NCBI GenBank assembly: GCA_016873395.1
Contig: VGXG01000006.1
Span: forward strand, 1 to 64,000
Direction of reading: 5' to 3'
DNA length: 64,000 nt
Origin: Nitrospira sp.
Lineage (GTDB): Bacteria; Nitrospirota; Nitrospiria; Nitrospirales; Nitrospiraceae
The position numbers were made by a program, and so were the translations under genes. Each line of letters begins with the position of its first letter. Position 1 is the stretch's first letter. Positions 24,708 through 32,018 of the stretch are shown here, in pieces. The notes under the pieces are model-generated. The model saw only the letters and a list, made by a program, of their open reading frames with translations. It was not told the origin of the DNA and made no database searches.

Positions 24708-25919
24708 ATGACTGCTCCTCGACCAACATCCGCCGCCAGTGTCCCTTCACCGATGAACCTGCTGAGCCTCGATCTGGAGTCGGCTCAGCGGCTCGTGCAG
24801 GGCTTGGGTTGGCCCCGGTATCGGGCCTGGCAGATCCTCCGCTGGCTCTACCGCGGACGGCTCCGCGACATCGAGCAGATGACCGACCTCTCCAAGGCGG
24901 AGCGGGATCGCCTCAAGGCCGTGGCCGTAGCTGGACGGTCACAAGACTGCCAGGTCCTCCGATCCGAGGACGGGACCAGAAAGTTTCTGATCAGCTTGGA
25001 GGACGGGCTGGTCGTCGAAAGCGTCCTGATTCCTGAGGCGAGCCGGCTCACGCTCTGCCTCTCCACCCAGGTCGGCTGTACGCTCGACTGTGGTTTCTGC
25101 CTGACCGGCCGGATGGGCCTGAAGCGGAACCTCAAGGCTTTCGAGATCGTGGACCAGGTCCTCACGGCCCTGGACCGGCTCGAAGCAGGGGAAACCCTTT
25201 CAAACCTCGTGCTGATGGGTATGGGAGAGCCCCTCGCCAACTTCGAGGCAGTGGCCGCCGCCGTCGCCAGACTGACCGACGATCAATGGGGACTGGCCTT
25301 CCCGGTGCGACGCATCACCCTCTCCACCGCCGGCTTTGCGTCCCGTTTGAACGACGTCGCCCCCCTGGGAGTCAACCTGGCCATCTCCTTGAACGCCACG
25401 ACGAACGAGCAGCGAGACCAGCTCATGCCGGCCATCAACCGGCTGCATCCGCTGGAGACGTTGCTCGCCGCTTGCCGGGCGTATCCGCTTCCACCCCGCC
25501 GCCGGCTGACCTTCGAGTATGTGCTTCTGGCGCATGTCAACGATTCCGAGCAGGACGCCAGACGCCTTGTCAAATTGCTTCGAGGCATCCGGTGCAAGGT
25601 CAACTTGATTCCGTTCAACGAATTTTCCCCCTCACGCCGGCCCGCTCCCATCACGATATCTTCCCTCGCCCCCTCACCCACCCCTCTCCCCCATCTTGGG
25701 GGAGAGGATAAAGGTGAGGGGGTTCGCGTCACCAGCCCCTTCAAGCGGCCGGAAGAGGCGACCGTCCTGCGCTTCCAGTCCGTGCTGAAGCGGGCGGGCA
25801 TTCCGACCTTCGTCCGCAAGAGCAAGGGCCGAGACATCCTTGGCGCCTGCGGCCAGCTCGGCGAGCTTCCGCAAGCCCGCGAGCAAGTCGCCTTGACACA
25901 GATTGGGGCCGGTTGCTAG
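24708..25919 (+). CDS. rlmN: RlmN, 23S rRNA/tRNA (adenine-C2) methyltransferase
   Basis: 403 residues. Radical-SAM motif C-T-L-D-C-G-F-C within STQVGCTLDCGFCLTG, MGMGEPLANF, ITLSTAGF, LAISLNATTNE, FEYVLLAHVNDS, and a C-terminal DILGACGQL that carries the methyl-carrying cysteine. It methylates A2503 of 23S rRNA and A37 of some tRNAs. About 18 residues (around APSPTPLPHLGGEDKGEG) between FNEF and PFKRPEE are encoded by an in-frame R9 palindrome, which lengthens the protein beyond the usual 350-380. The longer GTG start at 24660 lies upstream of the promoter and is rejected. Confidence 0.92.
   Translation: MTAPRPTSAASVPSPMNLLSLDLESAQRLVQGLGWPRYRAWQILRWLYRGRLRDIEQMTDLSKAERDRLKAVAVAGRSQDCQVLRSEDGTRKFLISLEDGLVVESVLIPEASRLTLCLSTQVGCTLDCGFCLTGRMGLKRNLKAFEIVDQVLTALDRLEAGETLSNLVLMGMGEPLANFEAVAAAVARLTDDQWGLAFPVRRITLSTAGFASRLNDVAPLGVNLAISLNATTNEQRDQLMPAINRLHPLETLLAACRAYPLPPRRRLTFEYVLLAHVNDSEQDARRLVKLLRGIRCKVNLIPFNEFSPSRRPAPITISSLAPSPTPLPHLGGEDKGEGVRVTSPFKRPEEATVLRFQSVLKRAGIPTFVRKSKGRDILGACGQLGELPQAREQVALTQIGAGC
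25669..25722 (+). repeat. R9 palindrome inserted in frame in rlmN
   Basis: 54 bp: CCCCCTCACCCACCCCTCTC and CCCATCTTGGGGGAGAGG then AGGTGAGGGGG. It forms a strong hairpin and keeps the reading frame open. Copies at 32779-32831 and 34593-34645 share the CCCTCACC...CTCTCCCC / GGGGAGAG...GGTGAGGG arms. Confidence 0.85.
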
Positions 25920-25929
25920 AAGTACCTTG

Positions 25930-27300
25930 ATGATGAACGTTTGCCTGCATTCCATCGCCCGCGCCCGTTTCCTTCTTTCCCTTCTCCTCCTGCTCGCCTG
26001 GCACAGTTCTGTTCTCGCGGCAGAGCCCAGGGAATATATTCTGGACAACGGACTCAAAGTCCTGCTGGTGGAAGTGCCGAAGGCGCCGGTCGTAACCGTA
26101 CAGATCTGGTACAGGGTCGGCTCCCGGAACGAGGTCCTGGGGCGGGCCGGGCTGTCCCACATGTTGGAACATATGATGTTCAAGGGGACCCCGCAGAATC
26201 CCAAAGGCACCTTCTCGCGCACGATCCGTAAGAACGGCGGCAACGACAACGCCTTCACGAGCCAGGACTTCACCGCCTATTTTGAGAACCTGGCCGCGGA
26301 CCGGGTGGCCTTGGCCCTGGAGCTGGAAGCGGACCGTCTCCGGGGATTGCTGCTGGATGAGAAGGAATTCCAGCTCGAACGCGAGGTGGTCAAGGAAGAG
26401 CGCCGGCTCAGGACGGAGGACGACCCGCAGTCCTTCTTGGTCGAATCCCTCTTCGCCCAAACCTTTCTCATGCATCCCTACCACTGGCCGATCATCGGCT
26501 GGTTTCCGGACCTGAATGCCATGACGCGCGAGGACCTGAAGCGCCATTACGACACCTATTACGTGCCGAACAATGCCACCTTGATCGTGGTCGGCGATAT
26601 CAAGGCCGACGCGCTGCTGCCCACGATCAAGCGCCTGTTCGAATCCATCCCCAAAGGACCGACGCCCCCGCAGCAGGTCGTGGCCGAGCCGGAGCAGAAG
26701 GGGGAGCGGCGAATCATCGTCAAGCGGGAAGCGCAGCTTCCGTTCGTCATGGCCGGCTATCGAACGCCGAACTTTTCCGATACTGACTCCTATCCGCTCA
26801 TGATCCTGGAATCCATCCTGTCGCACGGCAAGAGTTCCCGGCTCTACCGAAGTCTCGTCTACGAGCAGAAGCAGGCCTTGGCGGTGGGGGCCGAGTATAG
26901 CCTGCTTCGGACCGACCCGGAGCTGTTCTATTTCTATGCGGTCGTAAGGCCCGGTCGGAAGGTGGAAGACGTGGAGCAGGTCCTCTACCGCGAGATCGCC
27001 AAACTACAGGCCGAGCCGCCGAGCGCCAAGGAGCTTGAGCGAGCCAAGAACCAGGTCGAGGCTTCCTACGTGTTCGGCCAGGATTCCAACTTTCGCCAGG
27101 CGATGCTGCTGGGCGAAGCCGAGTCGGTCGGCGCTGGGTGGCGTCACGTGGGCCAGTTCCTTGAACGGATCAGGGGCGTGACGGCTCAGGATGTCCAGCG
27201 GGTCGCCAAGCGCTACTTCGTCCAGGACACCCGCACAGTCGGCATCCTGCTGCCGGCGCCCCCCACCAAGCAAACGGCCCAAGCCGGCGAGGTCCGGTGA
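25930..27300 (+). CDS. M16-family zinc peptidase, catalytic subunit
   Basis: 456 residues. Signal peptide (FLLSLLLLLAWHSSVLAAE), then the inverted zinc motif H77-M-L-E80-H81 in GLSHMLEHMMFKGT and the distal EREVVKEERRLRTEDD that gives the third ligand. Two M16 repeats follow, with a SSRLYRSLVYEQKQALAVGA segment. Exported, probably periplasmic, protein/peptide hydrolase. It overlaps the next M16 gene (GTGATG), and such pairs usually form an active/inactive heterodimer. ATG 25930 follows the rlmN stop by 10 nt. Confidence 0.9.
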   Translation: MMNVCLHSIARARFLLSLLLLLAWHSSVLAAEPREYILDNGLKVLLVEVPKAPVVTVQIWYRVGSRNEVLGRAGLSHMLEHMMFKGTPQNPKGTFSRTIRKNGGNDNAFTSQDFTAYFENLAADRVALALELEADRLRGLLLDEKEFQLEREVVKEERRLRTEDDPQSFLVESLFAQTFLMHPYHWPIIGWFPDLNAMTREDLKRHYDTYYVPNNATLIVVGDIKADALLPTIKRLFESIPKGPTPPQQVVAEPEQKGERRIIVKREAQLPFVMAGYRTPNFSDTDSYPLMILESILSHGKSSRLYRSLVYEQKQALAVGAEYSLLRTDPELFYFYAVVRPGRKVEDVEQVLYREIAKLQAEPPSAKELERAKNQVEASYVFGQDSNFRQAMLLGEAESVGAGWRHVGQFLERIRGVTAQDVQRVAKRYFVQDTRTVGILLPAPPTKQTAQAGEVR

Positions 27301-28688
27301 TGCTGAGCGGATACCGTAGGCGAGCGGCGAGGGGCGAGGGGCGAGGGGGTCAGACGTTCCCCCGCGTGATGAGCCTGCTGCTCGCAGGCTTCCTGATCAC
27401 TGCAACGTCGGCCTTGGCCGCGGACATTAACCCGGTTCGCTTTGTCACCCCTAACGGCATGACCGTGCTGGTGGTCGAGCAACCGGCGCTGCCGATCGTG
27501 CAGCTCCACGCGTTGATCAAAGCCGGCTCGGCCCAGGACCCTCCGGGGAAATCCGGGCTGGCGAACCTTGTGGCCGACCTGCTGGATGAGGGCACCGCCC
27601 GTCGCAACGCCAAGCAGATCGCCGAGGAAATCGAGTTCGTGGGCGGGGCCCTCGCTGCCAAGGCCCACGAGGACTTCACCACGGTGTCGGCCCGGGTTCT
27701 GAAAAAGGACACGGAGCTGGGGTTCGACCTCCTGGCCGATGTGCTGCTCCACCCTTCTTTTCCCCCCAAAGAGTTGGCGCGAGTCCGGAGCCAGATCCTC
27801 GGCGAGATCACGAGCGAGAAGGACGCGCCGGACCTCATTGCCAGGAAGGCCTTCAACGAGGTTGTGTTCGACGGCCACCCGTACCGCTGGCCGGTAAACG
27901 GCACGGAGCACAGCCTGCCGACGATCACCAGGGCCGACCTCTCAACGTTTTACGCCGGCGAGTACCGGCCGAACCAGACCATCCTGTCGATCGTCGGAGA
28001 CATCACGGCCGAGCAGGCTCGCACGCTCGTGGCCAAGCATTTTGCGTCATGGAAAAAGGCCCCGCCGACGCCCCGCGCCGTCCGCGCCCCCGCCCTGGCC
28101 GACAAGCCGAGCGTCCGGTTGATCGAGAAAGACCTCACACAGGCCACCATCATGCTGGGCCATGTCGGGATCAGCCGTACGAACCCCGACTTCTACGCCG
28201 TGACGGTCATGAACTATATCCTGGGCGCGGGAGGGTTCTCGTCCCGGCTCATGGATTCGATCCGCGACAAGCAAGGTTTGGCCTACGGAGTGGGCAGCGC
28301 GTTCGATGCCCGGCTGATGCCGGGCGCTTTCCTCGTCAGCCTCCAGACCCGCAACGAGACGGCCAATCAGGCCATTACCGGGGTGCTCAAGGAACTGAAC
28401 GGCATCCGGGACGCCCCGGTGACGGACGAGGAGCTGGCCGATGCCAAGGCCTATATTATGGGTAGCTTTCCCCTTCGCTTCGACACCACGGCGAAGCTGG
28501 CCGAGGTCTTAAGTCAGGTGGAATTCTACGGACTGGGGTTGGACTACTTCACCCACTACCCGAGCTGGATCGAGAAGGTCACCAAGGACGACGTCCTGCG
28601 GGTCGCCAAGCAGTATCTGCGCCCGGACCGCTATGCCCTCGTGGTCGTCGGCAATCAGGCCAAGGCGAACGTTAAGCAGCAACCGTGA
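27297..28688 (+). CDS. M16-family peptidase homolog, non-catalytic partner
   Basis: 463 residues. The HxxEH position reads SGLANLVADLLDEGT, so both zinc histidines and the glutamate are missing; the rest keeps the fold, including GGFSSRLMDSIRDKQGLAYG. Expected role: partner that completes the substrate chamber of the upstream protease. Signal peptide: an arginine-rich start (SGYRRRAARGEGRGG), then SLLLAGFLITATSALAAD. The arginine-rich part is encoded by half of an R2 repeat. ATG 27369 would lack the positive n-region. Confidence 0.88.
   Translation: MMLSGYRRRAARGEGRGGQTFPRVMSLLLAGFLITATSALAADINPVRFVTPNGMTVLVVEQPALPIVQLHALIKAGSAQDPPGKSGLANLVADLLDEGTARRNAKQIAEEIEFVGGALAAKAHEDFTTVSARVLKKDTELGFDLLADVLLHPSFPPKELARVRSQILGEITSEKDAPDLIARKAFNEVVFDGHPYRWPVNGTEHSLPTITRADLSTFYAGEYRPNQTILSIVGDITAEQARTLVAKHFASWKKAPPTPRAVRAPALADKPSVRLIEKDLTQATIMLGHVGISRTNPDFYAVTVMNYILGAGGFSSRLMDSIRDKQGLAYGVGSAFDARLMPGAFLVSLQTRNETANQAITGVLKELNGIRDAPVTDEELADAKAYIMGSFPLRFDTTAKLAEVLSQVEFYGLGLDYFTHYPSWIEKVTKDDVLRVAKQYLRPDRYALVVVGNQAKANVKQQP
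27315..27352 (+). repeat. half of an R2 repeat inside the M16 partner gene
   Basis: TAGGCGAGCGGCGAGGGGCG and AGGGGCGAGGGGG: one arm only of the GGCGAG-type repeat, read in frame as part of the signal-peptide n-region. Confidence 0.5.
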
Positions 28689-28757
28689 GGCGTGAAGCGT
28701 AAAGCGTGGTGCGTGATAAGTGAAGAGCCCGCTTCTTACCCATCACCCATCACTGGC
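28687..28757. repeat. R3-family GTGAGGCGTGAAGCG hairpin
   Basis: GTGAGGCGTGAAGCGTAAAG and TGCGTGATAAGTGAAGAG face CTTCTTACCCATCACCCATC between the M16 pair and larE. Confidence 0.55.
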
Positions 28758-28766
28758 CACAACAGA

Positions 28767-29567
28767 ATGATTATGCTGTCGGACAAACTGAACAGAATGC
28801 AGCACCTCCTAAGGGAGATGGAATCCGTCCTGGTTGCCTATTCGGGGGGCATCGACAGCACGTTGGTCCTGAAGGTCGCCCATGAGACGTTGGGCTCCAA
28901 GGCCGTGGGCGTCACGGCCGTCTCCCCGACTCTTCCGTCAGCCGAACTGGAAGCCGCCCGCCTGGTTGCGGTCCAGATCGGCGTCCGCCACCTGATCCTC
29001 GAGACCGACCAACTTGAGATTTCCGACTTCGTGCGCAACGATGCAACCCGCTGCTACCACTGCAAGACGGACCTTTACCAGGGGCTCGCCAAGCTCCGGC
29101 AGGAATTGACGCTCGGCGCGATCGTGGATGGCACCAACCTGGATGATCTGGACGATGATCGGCCCGGTCTCCTCGCGGCCAGAGAATGGGGAGTCCGGAG
29201 CCCTCTCGTGGAAGCCTCACTCTCGAAAGACGAGGTCCGCGCCCTCGCGAAAGAACTGGGCCTCTCGAACTGGGACAAGCCGGCGGCTGCTTGCCTCTCA
29301 TCGCGGATTGCGCGCGGCGTTCCCATTACCAGGGAACAGCTTCATCGCGTCGAACAGGCAGAGGCGGTCCTGTTGCAGGAGGGGTTTAAGCAGGTCCGGG
29401 TCCGTGATGGCAACGGCGAGGCGAGGGTGGAAGTGGGACAGGACGAACTGGCCGCGTTGTTCGAGCCCGCGATGCAGGCCCGGATCACCAACAAGCTCCG
29501 TACGCTGGGATTTGAAGCCGTCACGCTGGATCGGAGAGGCTACCGGCGGGACGGTGGGAACTCGTGA
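28767..29567 (+). CDS. larE: LarE-type ATP-dependent sulfur transferase
   Basis: 266 residues, PP-loop ATPase of the adenine-nucleotide alpha-hydrolase fold: VAYSGGIDSTLVLKVA holds the pyrophosphate loop. Cysteines: RCYHCK (CxxC) and AACLSSR. LarE enzymes donate sulfur when building the nickel-pincer nucleotide of lactate racemase; three-cysteine members bind an Fe-S cluster that recycles sulfur, and this protein has the three-cysteine pattern. larA, larB and larC are not in this window, so a related sulfur-insertion role is also possible. ATG 28767 preferred over a repeat-encoded extension. Confidence 0.85.
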   Translation: MIMLSDKLNRMQHLLREMESVLVAYSGGIDSTLVLKVAHETLGSKAVGVTAVSPTLPSAELEAARLVAVQIGVRHLILETDQLEISDFVRNDATRCYHCKTDLYQGLAKLRQELTLGAIVDGTNLDDLDDDRPGLLAAREWGVRSPLVEASLSKDEVRALAKELGLSNWDKPAAACLSSRIARGVPITREQLHRVEQAEAVLLQEGFKQVRVRDGNGEARVEVGQDELAALFEPAMQARITNKLRTLGFEAVTLDRRGYRRDGGNS

Positions 29568-29641
29568 GGCGTGAAAGGTAAGGCGTAAGGGGTTACGTGC
29601 CCTGAAAAATTCGCCTCACGCCTGACGCCTCACCCCTTACG
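29566..29641. repeat. R3 hairpin at convergent larE/atpF junction
   Basis: GTGAGGCGTGAAAGGTAAGG and CGTAAGGGGTTACG face CGCCTCACGCCTGACGCC and TCACCCCTTACG. Likely bidirectional terminator. Confidence 0.6.
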
Positions 29642-30139
29642 AGAAGCGTCGGCGACGGCCTGAAGCGCTTCATCCGCCAGCCGGCGGTGGTCTGCATCGC
29701 TGAGGCTTCGGCCCACGACTTTCTCCGCCACGAGCAGGGCCAGCTCCGTCGTCTGGTTGCGGATGTCCTGGATCGCCTTGCGCCGTTCCGCCTCGATCTC
29801 CCGCTGCGCGTCCCCTTTGATCCGCTCCGCATCGGCCTGCAAGCGCTGCTCGTTGTCTTCCTGCACCCGTTGCGCCCGTTCCCGGGCCGCTGTGAACAGG
29901 GCTTCGGCCTCCTTGGCCGCCGCCGCAAGCTTGGCCTCGTACTCCTGCATCTTGCGCTCGGCCTCGGCGCGATGCCGCTCGGCCTGCTCCAAGCTCTCCC
30001 TGATCTTCCGCTCGCGCGCCTCAAGGGTTTCCAGGATCGGCGGGAAGGCAAACTTCCACAGCACCCAGAACAGGATGCCGAACGAGACGACTTCCCAGAA
30101 AATCAGCGACGAAAAGAAGTGTGTGTCAAACTGTGGCAT
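29630..30139 (-). CDS. atpF: ATP synthase F0 subunit b
   Basis: 169 residues. N-terminal transmembrane helix (SLIFWEVVSFGILFWVLWKF), then the long charged helix of the peripheral stalk (residues 30-150) and a C-terminal LALLVAEKVVGRSL that contacts delta. ATG 30139 has GGGAG about 5 nt upstream. Last gene of the atpI-atpB-atpE-atpF set; no delta, alpha, gamma, beta or epsilon genes follow. Confidence 0.92.
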   Translation of the reverse strand: MPQFDTHFFSSLIFWEVVSFGILFWVLWKFAFPPILETLEARERKIRESLEQAERHRAEAERKMQEYEAKLAAAAKEAEALFTAARERAQRVQEDNEQRLQADAERIKGDAQREIEAERRKAIQDIRNQTTELALLVAEKVVGRSLSDADHRRLADEALQAVADASRKG

Positions 30140-30142
30140 AGA

Positions 30143-30236
30143 ACTCCCGACGGCAAGCGGCAAGGGGTGAGAGGCCAGGGGTGATACGCGGCCATCTTTC
30201 CACGTGCCGCTCGCCTCTCGCCACGTGCCTCACGCC
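30143..30236. repeat. R2-family hairpin between atpE and atpF
   Basis: GCAAGCGGCAAGGGGTGAGA words face CGTGCCGCTCGCCTCTCGCC and CACGTGCCTCACGCC words, a long imperfect hairpin within the operon. Confidence 0.55.
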
Positions 30237-30466
30237 TATTTTCTGAGGCCCATGATGATGAATGCGATCACCAGCCCATACAGCGCAATCGCCTCCACCA
30301 GCGCGAAGCCGATCCACATGTATTTGCCGACCCGCCCTTCGGCCTCCGGCTGGCGGGCGACCGCCTCGATCATCTTGCCGAAGATGTACCCGATCCCCAC
30401 GCCGGCGCCGGCGAACCCGGCAGCCGCCAACCCCATTCCGACCAACGCCGCTGCTGCTGCATCCAT
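30236..30466 (-). CDS. atpE: ATP synthase F0 subunit c
   Basis: 76-residue hairpin of two transmembrane helices. The glycine/alanine-rich first helix (LVGMGLAAAGFAGAGVGIGY), polar loop with RQPEAEG, and second helix with the ion-carrying glutamate in FALVEAIALYG. The residues after Glu (A-I) lack the Ser/Thr typical of sodium-type rings, so proton coupling is expected. Forms the membrane rotor ring. Confidence 0.95.
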   Translation of the reverse strand: MDAAAAALVGMGLAAAGFAGAGVGIGYIFGKMIEAVARQPEAEGRVGKYMWIGFALVEAIALYGLVIAFIIMGLRK

Positions 30467-30525
30467 TGTCGTTCGATCCTCCCTTGAAAAGCTATGAGCT
30501 GATGGCTGATAGCGTATGGCGTATG

Positions 30526-31278
30526 CTAATGCGCGTGCGCGTCACCATGCCCATGCAGCGTGACCGCATCGCCCAAGTACACACAGGACAACACCGTGAA
30601 AATATAGGCCTGGATGAAGGCGATGCCGACCTCCAGCGCATTCATCGCGATCGTAAAGGCAAACGGTAGCCAGCCGATCAACAGCCCTCCGCCGATCGCC
30701 AAGCCGAACAGTACGCCCAAAATCGTATGGCCGGCGGTCATGTTGGCGAACAGCCGGACGGCCAGCGACACCGGCCTGGCCAACTGACTGACCAGCTCGA
30801 TCGGGATCATCAGCGGCAGCAGCCAGCCCGGCGTCCCCGGCGGCACCAGGATGCCCAGGAATTTGACTCCGTGCAGCGCGAAGCCCAAACCTACGCTCAG
30901 CGCATACACCGAGACGGCGAAGACCGCCGTCACGATGATCTGGCTGGTCACCGTATAGGAACCGGGGATCAGCCCCAATAAGTTGGAAAAGAGGATAAAG
31001 ACGAAGAGCGACGCGACCAGCGGAAAGAACTTCATGCCGTCCTTGCCCATCGTGTCCAGGATGATGCCCCGGATGAAATCCACCAGCAGCTCGGCCAGGC
31101 TCTGCAGCTTGGTCGGCACCAATCGCCGCGACGAGCCGCCGATCACCAACACAGTCGCAGCCAGCCCGACCACCACCCCCATCATGAGCACGGCCTTGTT
31201 AATGGAGATATCCAGGCCGAAGAGGGAAATCGGGATCAACTCGTGCAATTCAAACGGATGCAGCGGACTTTCTTCCAC
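30526..31278 (-). CDS. atpB: ATP synthase F0 subunit a
   Basis: 250-residue polytopic protein. Contains SNLLGLIPGSYTVTSQ, the ELVSQLARPVSLAVRLFANM segment with the essential arginine, and LEVGIAFIQAYIFTVLSCVY near the C-terminus. Provides the half channels for proton flow against the c ring. Lies between atpI and atpE in the operon. Confidence 0.95.
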   Translation of the reverse strand: MEESPLHPFELHELIPISLFGLDISINKAVLMMGVVVGLAATVLVIGGSSRRLVPTKLQSLAELLVDFIRGIILDTMGKDGMKFFPLVASLFVFILFSNLLGLIPGSYTVTSQIIVTAVFAVSVYALSVGLGFALHGVKFLGILVPPGTPGWLLPLMIPIELVSQLARPVSLAVRLFANMTAGHTILGVLFGLAIGGGLLIGWLPFAFTIAMNALEVGIAFIQAYIFTVLSCVYLGDAVTLHGHGDAHAH

Positions 31279-31301
31279 GGTCTCTCCTCAAGAAAGATGC
31301 A

Positions 31302-31392
31302 AGTCTCAAGTAGCAAGGCACAAGTTGCAAGCGAGCAAGTGACCAAGCTAGGTGCTAGGGACTTGCTACTTGTTACTTGCCACTTGCGACTT
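31302..31392. repeat. R5-family CAAGTAGCAAGG hairpin
   Basis: GCAAGTCTCAAGTAGCAAGG and CAAGTTGCAAGCGAGCAAG face GGACTTGCTACTTGTTACTT and GCCACTTGCGACTTC. It separates atpI from atpB. Confidence 0.6.
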
Positions 31393-31398
31393 CTTCGC

Positions 31399-31617
31399 CT
31401 ACTTCGGCCAGCGTTGCGCTGTTCGGTACGCGTTGCGGATACCGGCCGCCACTCCCAGGATCAGCCCCACCACCATGCCCCAGGGCGTCGAAGCAAAGAG
31501 GTACGTGTCGGCCAGCCAGCCCAGCCCCCCTCCTACGATCAGAGCCGCGAGCAACTCGGTCCCGATCCGGACCGCCTGCCCCAAGCCCGCATAGAACGGA
31601 TCAGTCGAGGGCGGCAT
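31399..31617 (-). CDS. atpI: AtpI/AtpZ-type small membrane protein of the ATP synthase operon
   Basis: 72 residues with two transmembrane helices (ELLAALIVGGGLGWLADTYL, WGMVVGLILGVAAGIRNAYR) and the G-x-x-x-D pattern of the AtpI/AtpZ (F0F1-ATPase-assoc) family, which aids c-ring assembly or ion supply. ATG 31617 is chosen; the upstream in-frame sequence is repeat-derived. No clear SD is seen. First gene of the F0 operon. Confidence 0.75.
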   Translation of the reverse strand: MPPSTDPFYAGLGQAVRIGTELLAALIVGGGLGWLADTYLFASTPWGMVVGLILGVAAGIRNAYRTAQRWPK

Positions 31618-31650
31618 CAAAAACCAGCGATGAATGATGAGCGACTCTGA

Positions 31651-31723
31651 GTAAACAGTTCTCAGTTTACGGTTATCAGTTTCTGAATTTTCTAGAACTG
31701 AAAACTGACAACTGATGACTGAC
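31651..31723. repeat. R1 repeat, near-identical to 40961-41033
   Basis: Begins GTAAACAGTTCTCAGTTTAC and ends CAACTGATGACTGAC. It matches the copy at 40961-41033 in 72 of 73 positions (A at 31687 versus G at 40997). It folds on CAGTTTTC/GAAAACTG-type arms around TTTTCTAGAA. Confidence 0.85.
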
Positions 31724-31870
31724 AACTCAAATTCATCGTTCAGCATTCATCACTGCCACTGTAAAAGGCGCGCTATTCAAGCAAACCGGTGGGGGAATTG
31801 TCAAGGAGAACGGGGAACGGGCGGGACGGTTCGGTCTCCCTTCCGTGCTTGCAGAGCCCCACTTCAGAAA

Positions 31871-31915
31871 GTGCCGGGTACCCGTTGTTCTTTTATGGAT
31901 GCAATGGATGATGAT
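31871..31915. repeat. degenerate R8 hairpin
   Basis: GTGCCGGGTACCCGTTGTTC followed by GGATGCAATGGATG recalls the GGGTACCCGTTGCTC hairpin at 16.9 kb, but the second arm is decayed. It lies in the atpI/pabB divergent spacer, which otherwise holds no recognised gene. Confidence 0.4.
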
Positions 31916-32018
31916 GCGCGCAGTCGAAGGCAGACTCAACCGCCGCTCGAAGAGAAGGGAGGATTATGAGGAGTGGACTGTCTAGTCTATCACCTCCCCG
32001 GTGTGATACAACCAGAGC

